64,000 nt of DNA from Phytophthora sp. 'mugwort' (Eukaryota; Oomycota; Peronosporomycetes; Peronosporales; Peronosporaceae), in the NCBI GenBank assembly GCA_033558025.1, contig JAUCEF010000014.1, forward strand, positions 2,976,001-3,040,000. The letters are read 5' to 3'. Numbering within the stretch: position 1 is the first letter of the stretch; the number at the start of each line of letters is the position of its first letter. Both the position numbers and the translations under genes were made by a program. Positions 23,801 through 35,159 of this stretch are shown in pieces. The notes below the pieces were generated by a model, which was given only the letters and a program-made list of their open reading frames with translations, ran no database searches and was not told the DNA's origin.

Positions 23801-24900
23801 GGCGATCTACGGTCTCAAGCAAGCTTCGCGCGTATGGAATGAGACCTTCGACGAATTCGTGTGTTCTTTCAAGTTTCAGCCTTCGACCCGTGCCTCTACA
23901 TCAAGGTTGTCGATGGCCACTGTGTGCTCGTGCTGGTCTACGTGGACGATGTGTTGGTCACCGGAAGTTCACCCGAGCTGATCTCACGCACGAAGAACGA
24001 CCTCAAGACACGCTTTGAGATGACCGACAGCGGCAAGTGCGCGTTCGTTCTTGGGATCGAATTGGTGGACGGCCCGACGGCAGCGTGACGATGTGTCAGC
24101 GCCGCTATGTGGATGACATTCTCAAGCGTTTTGGTATGGACGAGTGCAAGGCCGTGGTGAGTCCCGTCGACATAAGCACTCGACTGATTTCAAGTGACGC
24201 AGCGACCAAGGTGAACGCTCCGTTTCGCGAAGCTGTTGGTGCTCTGATGCACTTGATGACTGCCACGCGCCCGGACATCGCGTACGCCGTTGGCTATGCG
24301 TCGCGCTTCATGGAGAACCCTCAAGAAGAACACTGGGTTGCGGTCAAGCGTATCTTTCGCTACCTGCAAGGCACCAAGACGCATGGGATCTGCTTCAAGC
24401 CGGGTGACAACATCGACTTTCGCGGGTACTCGGACGCGGACTGGGCTGGCGACCTCGCGGACCGCAAGTCGACTTCCGGCTACACGTTCATGCTAATGGG
24501 TGCACCAGTGAGCTGGGGAAGCAAGAAGCAGTCAAGTGTTTCGCTGTCTACGAGTGAGGCGGAGTACATCGCACTCAGTCTGGCGATCCAAGAGGGCAAG
24601 TGGATTCATCGCCTGCTGCGCGAGATTCTGGCGGCCGCTAATGAGACTGGACCCGAGCTCATGATCCGCGAAGACAACCAGTCGTGCATCAAGATGACGA
24701 AGAACCCAGTAAACCACGGTCGCGCCAAGCACATCGACATCAAGTACCACCACATCCGCGATGAAGTGAAGCGCGGTGAAGTCAAGCTCGAGTACTGCGA
24801 GACTTCTGTGATGCTAACGGACATCATGACGAAGGCTCTCGCGGGACCACGCCATACGGATCTGACGGCGGCTCTCGGCATTCGTGGGATTTCGCATTGA
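20866..24900 (+). pseudogene. C1-d gag-pol, four lesions including a micro-inversion
   Basis: Same domain order as the array units. Lesions read directly: TGG to TGA at 22102-22104 in the pre-integrase region; a 75-bp stretch (22221-22295) replaced by its own reverse complement, which removes the integrase zinc-knuckle segment; a seven-base deletion near 23866 in RT; and a one-base deletion near 24076 after the YVDDV domain. The RT and RNase H portions carry the variant seen in the C1-e copy ([19 protein letters not shown]), so the 3' half resembles that lineage while gag resembles the array. Confidence 0.9.
22221..22295. other. 75-bp micro-inversion in C1-d integrase region
   Basis: The segment is the exact reverse complement of the corresponding segment in the array units (from ATGATCAAGG to GGTAAAATG), with two extra bases GA at 22219-22220 at the left junction. 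Flanking sequence on both sides is collinear with the other copies. Confidence 0.9.
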
Positions 24901-24907
24901 GGGGGCG

Positions 24908-25257
24908 TATTGACGGTTACCGGTTTGGTATCAGTTATTAGCCGTGAACCGGTTAACCCGAACCGGTCCAATCCGAATCCACGTTGATTATGGTGATTAC
25001 GGTAAGTTGTTTACGCCACCGATGATTAGACGAGTAGGATGATTGGACGAACACCGGTGAGTGATGGTTGATTAGATGCACTAGGTGATAGGACGCAGGG
25101 TCGCGTGTCTATAACAGTAGGGTGTAAGCTCCAACAATTCAATCACTTTCGAATCTTCATTCTACCCCTCAAGTGCCTTCGCTCCGGTCCCGCCGTCTGC
25201 GACGTCCCTCCCTCCGCTTCGTACAAGCTTCGTGTCCAAGATCCATACCTTTCATCA
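24908..25257 (+). repeat. C1-d 3' LTR
   Basis: 350 bp, followed by GTCAA (25258-25262), the right copy of the target duplication. Confidence 0.92.
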
Positions 25258-27921
25258 GTCAAAGAACTCAAGCCAGTGTCGCGGGTGCCAACAAGGAAAA
25301 ATGGTGCAAAAGCCCTTCCCAAGCAACCCGAACAAGCCCAAAAGTACAAGCCGTTCGAGTTCCTTCACTTTGATATTTGTGGACCCATGGAGGAAGAGTC
25401 GCTGGGTGGCAGTCGCTACTTGCTGCTTCTCACGGACGAAGCCAGCAGCTGCATGACGGGATTCTGCTTGCAAGCCAAGTCGGAAAGCGAAGGCTGCTTG
25501 CGTCGCTTCATTACCAAGGTGGAGAAGCAATTCGATGCCAAGGTGAAGTTTGTGCGGCATGATGGAGCCAAAGAGTTCGCGACCAACTCGCTCAAGACTT
25601 TCTACGAAGACCACGGCATCGAAGTCCAGCCCACGGTTCGGTATGCGCACCAAACCAACGCAACTGCTGAGCGCGCCAACCGAACCATCGTGACTATCGG
25701 CCGCAGTATGCTTCACTACGCTGGCTTGGACAAGACGTTCTGGGCGGAAGCAGCAATGACGGCAATTTACATCAAGAATCGTCTGCCGTCTCCGAAGTCG
25801 CCCGACAAAACTCCGTTCGAAATCATCTACAAGTCCAAGCCCAACGTCAAGCACATGCGGATCTTCGGGTGCAAGGCCTATATCTTGACGCCGAAGGAGA
25901 AGCGACTCAAGTGGGATCCCAAAGCTCGTGAAGGTATTTTCATGGGTTACGAGGAGCGTTCCAAGGCGTATCGAGTTTATGACATCGAGGCGGGGCAGGT
26001 GCTGATCTCTCGCGATGTCACATTCGATGAGTCAAGCTTTGATGGGGCTGAAGCTATTGGTGATGAAGGAGTCAACGAAGTTGCCGACTATTTTGATGAA
26101 ATGCAAGTCTCCGACAACAGTGGCACAAGGGTGTTCAAGCAGGCGGGGAAGCGGAAATCGCGTCCGGAAAACGAAGATCGCGCCAATGTTCGGCGCCCAC
26201 GTCGCACTGTTGGGCTCGAAGAAGCTAGTGCTCCCGACCACTCGGAAGAAGAAAACCAACGTGAATCGTCTACGCCGCAAGAAGAATCGGAAGACAACGA
26301 TGAAGACAGCTCGACTTCGCCAATGTTCTGGCGTGCAAGTGCGAATGCGGTGGAAGCAAGTGACAGCGCGGAACCCAAGACATTTCAAGAAGCTGTGAAC
26401 GGTCCAGACGAAGCTCATTGGCGCAAGGCAATTCGCGCTGAACTCAAGTCAATGCGGCTTCGAGGTGTTTTCCGTGCGGCGAAACTGCCTAACAATCAGC
26501 GCGCAGTCGGTACCAAGTGGGTCTTCAAGATCAAGCGCAATGCTGACGGATCCATCGAAAAATTCAAGGCTCGACTCGTCGCGAAAGGCTTCGTGCAGAA
26601 GTATGGGATCGACTACACCGAGACGTTTTCGCCCGTGATCAAGTACGTGACGCTGCGAATGATCATCGCGATCGCCAAGTACTACGGATGGCCGATCGAC
26701 CAACTCGACGTGGTCACCGCGTTCCTGTACGGTTTGATGAAGGAAAAGGTGTTTTGCAGTGTGCCTGAAGGCGTGGAACTGGACGATGGTTTCGACTGCG
26801 TGGAGTTGCTCAAGGCGATCTACGGGCTGAAACAAGCTTCACGAGTTTGGAACGAGACCTTCGACGAGCATGTGCGCTCCATCGGTTTTCGTGTATCAAG
26901 CTACGACCCCTGCCTCTACATCAAGGTCATCGGCGGTGAATGCGTTCTGCTGTTGGTCTACGTGGACGACGTGTTGGTGACCGGGAGCTCGGCAACATTG
27001 ATTGAAGAAGTCAAGCGCCAACTCAAGTCGCGGTTTGAGATGACCGACAGTGGCAAGTGTTCCTTCATCCTGGGGATCGAAGTGGTCGACAAGGCGGATG
27101 GCAGTGTCACCTTAAGTCAAGCTCGGTACATCAACGACATCCTGGAGCGCTTTGGCATGCAAGACTGCAAACCTGCTGCAAGTCCGGTCGACATCAGCAT
27201 GAAGCTGGTCTCAAGCGACTCCACAACCAGGTTGGACGCGCCATTTCGCGAGGCTGTCGGTGCACTTATGCACTTGATGACATCGACTCGCCCGGACATT
27301 GCGTTCGCTGTTGGCTATGTATCGCGCTTTATGGAGAACCCGCAAGTGGAACATTGGATTGCAGTCAAGCGCATTTTTCGCTACCTACAAGGTACCAAGT
27401 GGCACGGAATTCGCTTTTTGCCAGGCAAGGACGTCGACTTTCAAGGCTTTTCGGACGCCGACTGGGCAGGTGATTTAAGCAATCGCAAGTCAACGTCAGG
27501 CTATCTGTTCCAAGTTGTCGGCGGACCAGTGTCGTGGGGTTCTAAGAAGCAGTCAAGCGTATCGCTCTCGACAAGTGAGGCCGAGTACATTGCACTGAGC
27601 TTGGCCATCCAAGAAGGCAAGTGGGTACACAAGTTGCTGTGCGAGATCCTAGCTGCTGCAGGCGGAGCCACGCCGGAGTTGAAGATTTTCGAAGACAACC
27701 AGTCGTGCATCAAGATGACCAAGAACCCAGTGAACCATGGCCGCGCCAAGCATATCGACATCAAGTACCATCACATCCGTGATGAAGTCAAGCGCGGAGA
27801 AGTGATCGTCGAATACTGCGAGACTACGACCATGCTGGCCGACATCTTGACCAAGGGACTCGCCGGACCACGCCACAAGGACTTGACGGCGGCGCTCGGC
27901 GTTCACGCGTGTTCGCATTGA
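25258..27921 (+). pseudogene. C1 host element integrase-RT-RNase H, open frame
   Basis: Continues the host element after the C1-d insertion. It reads the zinc-knuckle segment [14 protein letters not shown], integrase FDICGPM near 25371 with DGAKEF and TNATAERAN, an acidic linker, [11 protein letters not shown] near 26962 and RNase H SDADWAGD near 27451, ending in HACSH and a stop at 27919-27921. No stop or frameshift was seen in 888 codons. The frame is also open upstream through the inserted LTR, so a start at 25105 could be called, but that is an accident of the insertion. A second-site change TNATAER for TNGTAER lies beside the catalytic Glu. Confidence 0.88.
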
Positions 27922-27928
27922 GGGGGCG

Positions 27929-28287
27929 TGTTGCAGGGTAACTTCCTTGGTACAGTGTACCAGTCCAAGTTACCCGAACCGGTTAACCGGACCGGTCCAA
28001 TGCTCCCTCGCCATGATTACGCCACGGTGATTACGCCACTCATGATTGGACGAGTAGGATATTTGGACGAGTACGGAATGATGGTGATTGGATGCACCAA
28101 TTGATTGGACGCATAGTTGCATGTCTATGTAGTATACCAGGTAGGCAGGCAAAGTAAGCTCCGATAAATCAATCACTTCTGAATTTCCATTCAACCTCTC
28201 AAGCCTCCTTCCTCGCCTCGCCTCAAGCCTCGGCGGTGTCCAAGACCCCTACGTCAAGTTCAAGACCCAACGTAACCTTTCTTCACA
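27929..28287 (+). repeat. C1 host 3' LTR, diverged subtype
   Basis: Starts TGTTGCAGGG after the polypurine tract, about 359 bp, ends near CTTCACA. It keeps the canonical TG where the array LTRs have TA. It is followed by reverse C1 sequence (GGGTCCGCAG), so this element is inserted in a reverse C1 copy. Confidence 0.8.
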
Positions 28288-29794
28288 AGGGTCCGCAGAT
28301 GTCAAAGTGGAGCAGCTCAAATGTGTCGTAGCGACGCTTGTCACGGTTGCTTGGGAATGGTTTTTGGACCATTTTGCCTTGCTGGCAACCACGACACACA
28401 CTTGGTCCACTCGACTTGGAAGGTGCTTTCGCGTCCTTGATCATCTTGGTGTCGACCATCTTGCGAAGAACCTCGACTGGAGCGTGACCCATACGCGCGT
28501 GCAAATCGACCGTCCTTCCACTTGTCGCCGCATTTGCCGATCGCTGAGGTGTGCGAAGCCAGTAGAGTCCGTCCACGAGATCCGCCGTCGCAACCACTTG
28601 ATTCGAGTCCTTGCGCGAAACGTGCATCTCAGTGCCGTCAAATACCACTTGGAACTTGCCATGCTTGTTTATCTGCGGTACCGAAAGCAGCTTGCTCATA
28701 TTTGGCACGTAAAGCGCGTTCTTGATCTCGATCTCGCGCTCGTCGCCGTTAAGCAGGACCACTCTTTCCACGATGGTCCCCACACCCTTGATGGCAGCCT
28801 TGTTGCCATCGGCCACCGAAAGTTCGCCTTCATTTCGCTCGATCAAATTGGCGAATTTGGACTTGTCGTTGCAAATATGGTGCGTGGCACCGCTGTCGAC
28901 CGCCCACATCCCGGACACATTCTTGTCCGTCGAAACTCCACGTTTCAGAGAAACCGCGAACGCCACTCGATCGTAGTCGTTGTCGTAGCCGTCGCTGTCG
29001 TTTCTCCACTGGATGCTGTTGGCCCCGCGTCCACGGCCGTTGCCGCCGCGTCTTGGCCCTCGGTTCTCGTCCTTCTGCTTGGTCCAGCACTTGTCAATGA
29101 CATGCCCCAATTTACCGCAGTACGTACGCTGGCGAGACTCTCGGTCGGTGTTGAACGCCTTGGCCGCGTTCTCAGTCTTCACCGTCGCCGTCTTCTCGCC
29201 TTGTCGCTTGATGTGCTCGTTCGTGAGCACCTTCACAACGTCTTGCGACCGCAGCTCTGCATTGCTCATCTCCAAGTTCAGCACGACGTTCTCGTAGCTC
29301 TTGGGGAGACTGCGCAGCAAGCAGATCGCCACGTCCTCGTCCTCCATCTTGGCGCCGATGCTGCTGAGCTTGGCGCTGATGTTCAGGACATCATTGCAAT
29401 GATGCAACACATTGCCGCCTTCCGACATCTCCATGCTGAAGAGCTGTCGCTTCAGGTAGATGCGACCAGCCTTCTGCGATCCACCGTACAGCGTTTTCAA
29501 GCGCGTCCACGCGATCCATGCTTCCTCGCAGTCGTCGACCACATGATGGTAGTCGGCGTCCATGTGAAGCAACATCAGTCCAAAAGCGATGTTGCTCGAC
29601 TTGACATACTCGTCCTTGGCCCGGGAGTCCGTAAAGGATGGAGACGTTTCCCGATTCACCATATGCCACGTCGACTTGGTCAGGAACACGCCACGCATGT
29701 AGCGGTTCCACGTCGCGTAGTTGTCTCCGTTGAACTTGTCGATGGAGACCTTGGTCGAGACGTCTTGGGCAGAGGACATGGTGCTTGGGCTCAT
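28288..29794 (-). pseudogene. C1-r gag-protease-integrase start, reverse, truncated
   Basis: Minus-strand frame of about 500 codons from ATG 29794 in the primer-binding site through gag, protease [16 protein letters not shown] and the integrase FDICGP segment, where the host element interrupts it. No stop was seen. The zinc knuckle reads RTYCGKLGH, so the first Cys of CCHC is replaced by Arg, which should disturb zinc binding. The rest of pol should be left of the window. Confidence 0.87.
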
Positions 29795-29798
29795 AACC

Positions 29799-30141
29799 TG
29801 ATAAAGGTGTTGAGGTCTTGAAGCGAAGCTTGAACGGAGCGAAGGGAGTTCTGCACTTGGGTGCGAGGACCGGAGTGAAGACCACTTGAGCTGAAGAAGG
29901 AAGATTCGAAAGTGATTGATTTATCGGGGCTTACACTACCTAGTCTACCACATAGATATGCAGCCCTGCATCCAATCATTTGGTACATCCAATCACCAAC
30001 ACTCCGCACTCGTCCAATCATCCTACTCGTCTAATCATCGGTTGCGTAAACAACGTACCGTAAACATCGCGGGATCGTGTTGGACCGGTTCGGGTTAACC
30101 GGTTACTGGTACACAGTACCAAAACCTGGCAACCCTCAATA
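29799..30141 (-). repeat. C1-r 5' LTR, reverse
   Basis: 343 bp; minus strand from TATTGAGGG to CTTTATCA. Its outer tip borders GGCGG of forward C1-e gag. Confidence 0.9.
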
Positions 30142-33100
30142 GGCGGCAACGGCCGTGGACGCGGGGCCAACAACATCCAGTGGAGAAACGACAGCGACGG
30201 CTACGACAACGACTACGATCGAGTGGCGTTCGCGGTTTCCCTGGAATGTGAAGTTTCGACGGACAAGAATGTGTCCGGGATGTGGGCGGTCGACAGCGGT
30301 GCCACGCACCATATTTGCAACGACAAGTCCAAATTCGCCAATTTGATCGAGCGAAATGAAGGCGAACTTTCGGTGGCCGATGGCAACAAGGCTGCCATCA
30401 AGGGTGTGGGGACCATCGTGGAAAGAGTGGTCCTGCCTAACGGCGACGAGCGCGAGATCGAGATCAAGAACGCGCTTTACGTGCCAAATATGAGCAAGAA
30501 TCTGCTTTCAGTGCCGCAGATAAACAAGCATGGCAAGTTCCAAGTGGTATTTGACGGCACTGAGATGCACGTTTCGCGCAAGGACTCGAATCAAGTGGTG
30601 GCGACGGCGGATCTCGTGGATGGACTCTACTGGCTTCGCACACCTCAGCGATCGGCAAATGCGGCGACAAGTGGAAGGACGGTCGATTTGCACGCGCGTA
30701 TGGGTCACGCTCCAGTCGAGGTTCTTCGCAAGATGGTCGACACCAAGATGATCAAGGACGCGAAAGCACCTTCCAAGTCGAGTGGACCAAGTGTGTGTCG
30801 TGGTTGCCAGCAAGGTAAAATGGTCCAAAAACCATTCCCAAGCAACCGTGACAAGCGTCGCTACGACACATTTGAGCTGCTCCACTTCGATATCTGCGGA
30901 CCCATGGAAGAAAACTCGCTTGGCGGCAGCAAGTATCTGCTACTGATCGTGGACGAAGCCAGCGGATGCATGAAGGGTTTCTGTCTGCGTGCCAAGTCGG
31001 AGAGTGAAGACTGCATCAAGACATACATCATGAAGGTGCAGACGCAGTTCGGCAAGAAGGTCAAGTTTGTGCGGCACGACGGAGCTCGTGAGTTTGCGAC
31101 CAACTCGCTCAAGGATTTCTACGAAGACGAAGGCATCGAGCAGCAAACCACGGTTCCGTACGCGCACCAGACCAACGGCACGGCAGAGCGAGCCATCCGA
31201 ACTATCGTCACGATCGGCCGCAGCATGTTGCATCACGCCAAGCTGGACAAGTGTTTCTGGGCTGAGGCGGCGATGACGGCCATCTATGTGAAGAACCGCC
31301 TGCCGTCACCCAAGATCGAGCACAAGACTCCGTTCGAGATCGTCTACAAGTCCAAGCCGAGTGTGAAGCACATGCGTGCTTTCGGCTGTCGGACGTACAT
31401 CCTGACTCCGAAGGAGAAGCGACTCAAGTGGGATCCCAAGGCTCGCGCCGGATTGTTTCTGGGTTACGAAGAAGTGTCCAAGGCGTATCGACTTTATGAC
31501 ATCGAGGCGGGGCAGGTGGTCATCAGTCGCGATGTCAACTTCGATGAATCGACCTTTGGATTTTCACCGTCGATTTCTGATGAAGATGTCGACGACCTGG
31601 ACTTCGACTCGCTCGACATCGACGATGATGGTCCGCGCCAGACGGAGTACAAACAGGCAGGGAAGCGCAAGAGCCGCCCGAGTGACGAAGATGAAGCTGC
31701 CAGAAGACCGCGCGCTGTGCGTCATCGACCTGGACTGGAAGAAGCAAGTGCACCGAACGACTCCCCTTCGCACCGAACAGACGCAGATGAAGAAGAAAAG
31801 TCTGGAGACCAAGATGAAGAATCGACTCCATCTGTGTTTTGGCGTGCAAGTGCCAACGCGGTCGAAGAAGCCGTGGACTTATCGGAGCCGTCAACATTCC
31901 AAGAAGCGGTCAACGGACCTGATCAAGTGCATTGGCGCAAGGCTGTTCGTGCGGAACTCAAGTCGATGCGACTTCGTGGTGTGTTTCGTGCTGCCAAGTT
32001 GCCCAGCGGACAACGCGCCATCGGTACCAAGTGGGTGTTCAAGATTAAGCGCAAAGCCGACGGATCGATCGAGAAGTACAAGGCGCGCCTCGTGGCCAAG
32101 GGGTTCAAGCAGAAGTACGGCATCGACTACACCGAGACGTTCTCGCCCGTGGTCAAGTACGTGACGCTGCGCATGGTCATCGCGATCGCCAAGTATTTCG
32201 ACTGGCCCCTCGACCAACTCGACGTGGTAACGGCATTTCTGTACGGCGTCATGAAGGAGTTGGTGTTCTGCGTGGTTCCTGAAGGCGTCGAGCTGGATGG
32301 TGATTTCGACTGCCTGGAATTGGTGAAGGCGATCTACGGTCTCAAGCAAGCTTCGCGCGTATGGAACGAGACCTTCGACGAATTCGTGTGTTCTATCGGT
32401 TTTCAAGTTTCAGCCTTCGACCCGTGCCTCTACATCAAGGTTGTCGATGGCCACTGTGTGCTCGTGCTGGTCTACGTTGACGATGTGTTGGTCACCGGAA
32501 GTTCACCCGAGCTGATCTCACGCACGAAGAACGACCTCAAGACACGCTTCGAAATGACTGACAGTGGCAAGTGTGTGTTCGTTCTTGGAATCGAGCTGGT
32601 GGATGGCCCGGACGGCAGCGTGACGATGTGCCAGCGGCGTTATGTGGATGATATCCTGAAGCGTTTCGGTATGGACGAGTGCAAGGCTGTGGTGAGTCCG
32701 GTAGACATGAGCACTCGACTGGTTCCAAGTGACGCAGCGACCAAGGTGAACGCTCCGTTTCGCGAAGCTGTGGGTGCCCTCATGCACTTGATGACTGCTA
32801 CTCGACCGGATATCGCGTACGCAGTAGGCTATGTATCGCGCTTCATGGAGAACCCCCAAGAGGAACACTGGGTTGCGGTCAAGCGCATTTTTCGCTATCT
32901 ACAAGGCACCAAGACGCATGGAATCTGTTTCAAGCCAGGCAACAAGATCGACTTTCGTGGGTATTCGGACGCGGATTGGGCTGGCGACCTCGCGGACCGC
33001 AAGTCGACTTCCGGCTACACGTTCATGCTGATGGGTGCGCCAGTGAGCTGGGGAAGCAAGAAGCAGTTAAGTGTTTCGCTGTCTACGAGCGAGGCGGAAT

Positions 33101-33435
33101 ACATCGCGCTCAGTCTGGCGATCCAAGAAGGCAAGTGGATTCATCGCCTGTTGTGCGAGATTTTGACGGCAGCGAACGAATCGGGGCCAGAGCTCAAGAT
33201 CCGCGAAGACAACCAGTCGTGCATCAAGATGACGAAGAACCCAGTGAACCATGGTCGCGCCAAGCACATCGACATCAAGTACCATCACATCCGTGATGAG
33301 GTCAAGCGCGGCGAAGTCAAGCTCGAGTACTGCGAGACTTCTATCATGCTCGCGGACATCATGACCAAGGCACTGCCAGGACCGCGCCACATGGATCTGA
33401 CGGCGTCCCTCGGAATCCACGCGTGTTCGCATTGA
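30142..33435 (+). pseudogene. C1-e gag tail and complete pol, open frame
   Basis: About 1097 codons without interruption. It begins in the Gly-Arg-rich tail of gag ([11 protein letters not shown]) because C1-r is inserted there, then protease DSGATHHI near 30292, integrase HFDICGPM near 30886, DGAREF near 31078, TNGTAERAI near 31171, acidic linker, [11 protein letters not shown] near 32473, RNase H SDADWAGD near 32967 and SEAEYIALS near 33090, ending HACSH. All catalytic motifs seen are intact. The 5' LTR and most of gag should be left of the window. This is the best preserved C1 pol here. Confidence 0.9.
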
Positions 33436-33442
33436 GGGGGCG

Positions 33443-33785
33443 TATTAAGGGTTGCCGGGTTTTGGTACTGTGTACCAGTAACCGGTTAACCCGAACCGGT
33501 CCAACACGATCCCGCGATGTTTACGGTACGTTGTTTACGCAACCGATGATTAGACGAGTAGGATGATTGGACGAGTGCGGAGTGTTGGTGATTGGATGCA
33601 CCAAATGATTGGATGCAGGGCTGCATATCTATGTGGTAGACTAGGTAGTGTAAGCTCCGATAAATCAATCACTTTCGAATCTTCCTTCTTCAGCTCAAGT
33701 GGTCTTCACTCCGGTCCCCGCACCCAAGTGCAGAACTCCCTCCGCTCAACCCAAGCCTCGCTTCAAGACCTCAATACCTTTATCA
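33443..33785 (+). repeat. C1-e 3' LTR
   Basis: 343 bp, TATTAAGGG to CTTTATCA, the same length class as the C1-r LTR. The next bases AGTTC belong to reverse C1-f pol and are the expected target duplication. Confidence 0.9.
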
Positions 33786-34831
33786 AGTTCCGCACGAACA
33801 GCCTTGCGCCAATGCACTTGATCAGGGCCATTCACCGCGTCTTGGAATGTCGTCGGCTCAGACAACTCGCCGGCTTCCACTGAGTTGGCACTTGCTCGCC
33901 AAAATACGGGAGGAGTGGAATCGTCTTCTTCGTTGTCTTGAGCATCCTTCTCTTCTTCGTCAGGTAGTCCAGGTTCCATTCGAACACTCGCTCGGCGTTT
34001 GGCTTGGCGCTCAAACGAGGTGACAGGAGCGCTTGCTTCTTCCAAACCAGTCGCACGGCGAACAGGACGCGAGTTCACTGACATGGTATCCGCATCACTT
34101 GGTCGAGTCTTGCGCTTCCCCGCCTGCTTGAATTCGGTCGGACCCGCCGAGTCATCGTCACCAATCTCGAGCGAGTCGAAGTCCAGGTTCACATCTTCGT
34201 CGTCATTACTTGAGATCGCCGTCGAGATACCAAAACTTGATTCGTCGAAGGTGACATCGCGACTTATCAGCACCTGCCCCGCCTCGATGTCATAAACTCG
34301 GTACGCCTTCGACACTTCTTCGTAGCCCACGAACAGACCAGCGCGAGCCTTGGGGTCCCACTTGAGTCGCGTCTCCTTCGGGGTCAGGACGTACGTCCGA
34401 CATCCAAACACACGCATGTGCCTCACACTTGGCTTGAACTTGTATACAATCTCGAACGGGGTCTTGTTTTCGACCTTGGGCGACGGCAAGCGGTTCTTGA
34501 CATAAATTGCAGCCATCGCTGGTTCGCCCCAAAAACACTTGTCCAGCTTTGCATGATGCAGCATGCTGCGACCAATCGTAACGATGGTCCGGATAGCTCT
34601 CTCTGCCGTGCCGTTGGTTTGGTGCGCGTACGGAACCGTGGTCTGCTGCTCGATGCCTTGATCTTCGTAGAAGGCCTTGAGCGAATTAGTAGCAAACTCA
34701 CGGGCTCCGTCGTGGCGCACGAACTTGACACATTTGCCGAACTGCGTCTGCACCTTCATGATGTAGGTCTTGAGGCATTCTTCGCTCTCCGACTTGGCAC
34801 TTAAGCAGAAACCCTTCATGCATCCGCTGGC
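33786..34831 (-). pseudogene. C1-f integrase and linker fragment, reverse
   Basis: Minus-strand frame of about 348 codons from the [13 protein letters not shown] segment through integrase DGAREF and TNGTAERAI, the linker with KQAGKRKTRPS, to the AVRAELD segment at the start of RT. Cut by the C2-g LTR at one side and by C1-e at the other. The sequence is clearly more diverged than the other C1 copies (for example FGEPAMAAIY, TPKETRLKW), so it is a third C1 subfamily and an old layer of the nest. Confidence 0.85.
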
Positions 34832-35144
34832 TGTTGTCAAGGAGACGCCTCGAGCAGCTACTGTATACCGGTAGGATACCGGTATGACCTTCACTCAGTG
34901 GCACCTCAATCACTCCGGCGATTACGGGACGATGATTACGATGCACGTGGGTACAAGATTGTGGGTACAAGATGGGCATCGACGTGGCGCTCTGCGATTG
35001 GCTGAAGTAACTCAGTATCCTGTAGAGAATCCAGTAGAGTGTACCCAGTAGGTAGAACTGTAGGCTTAGAGGTAGCAAGGAGTTTGCGAACTAAGGACCT
35101 AAATCAATCACTTTGCATTTTGCCATCAAGTGACCAAGCCTTTT
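34832..35144 (+). repeat. C2-g 5' LTR
   Basis: 313 bp, TGTTGTCAAGG to CCTTTT. About 40 bp shorter than the LTRs at 14319 and 18658, with a different U3 after the shared GGTATGACCTTCACTCAGTG. Confidence 0.9.
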
Positions 35145-35159
35145 GGTTATGAGCCCAAG
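35145..35159 (+). promoter_or_regulatory. C2-g primer-binding site with gag ATG
   Basis: GGTTATGAGCCCAAG directly after the LTR; the gag start codon is 35149-35151 inside it. Confidence 0.75.

Larger units (their letters stand above)
20512..25257 (+). mobile_element. C1-d, complete Copia insertion with target duplication
   Basis: 4746 bp with two 350-bp LTRs that differ at one position that I can see (AACCCACG versus AATCCACG), primer-binding site, gag-pol and polypurine tract. It lies in the host C1 element between gag-protease and integrase. Near-identical LTRs indicate recent insertion, yet the coding region carries four lesions, so it probably moved with proteins supplied by another copy. 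Confidence 0.92.

Noticed and set aside
28307..29821. 504-codon open frame on the plus strand
   Set aside because: Exact antisense of the C1-r gag-protease frame. The GC-rich third positions of gag keep the opposite strand open.
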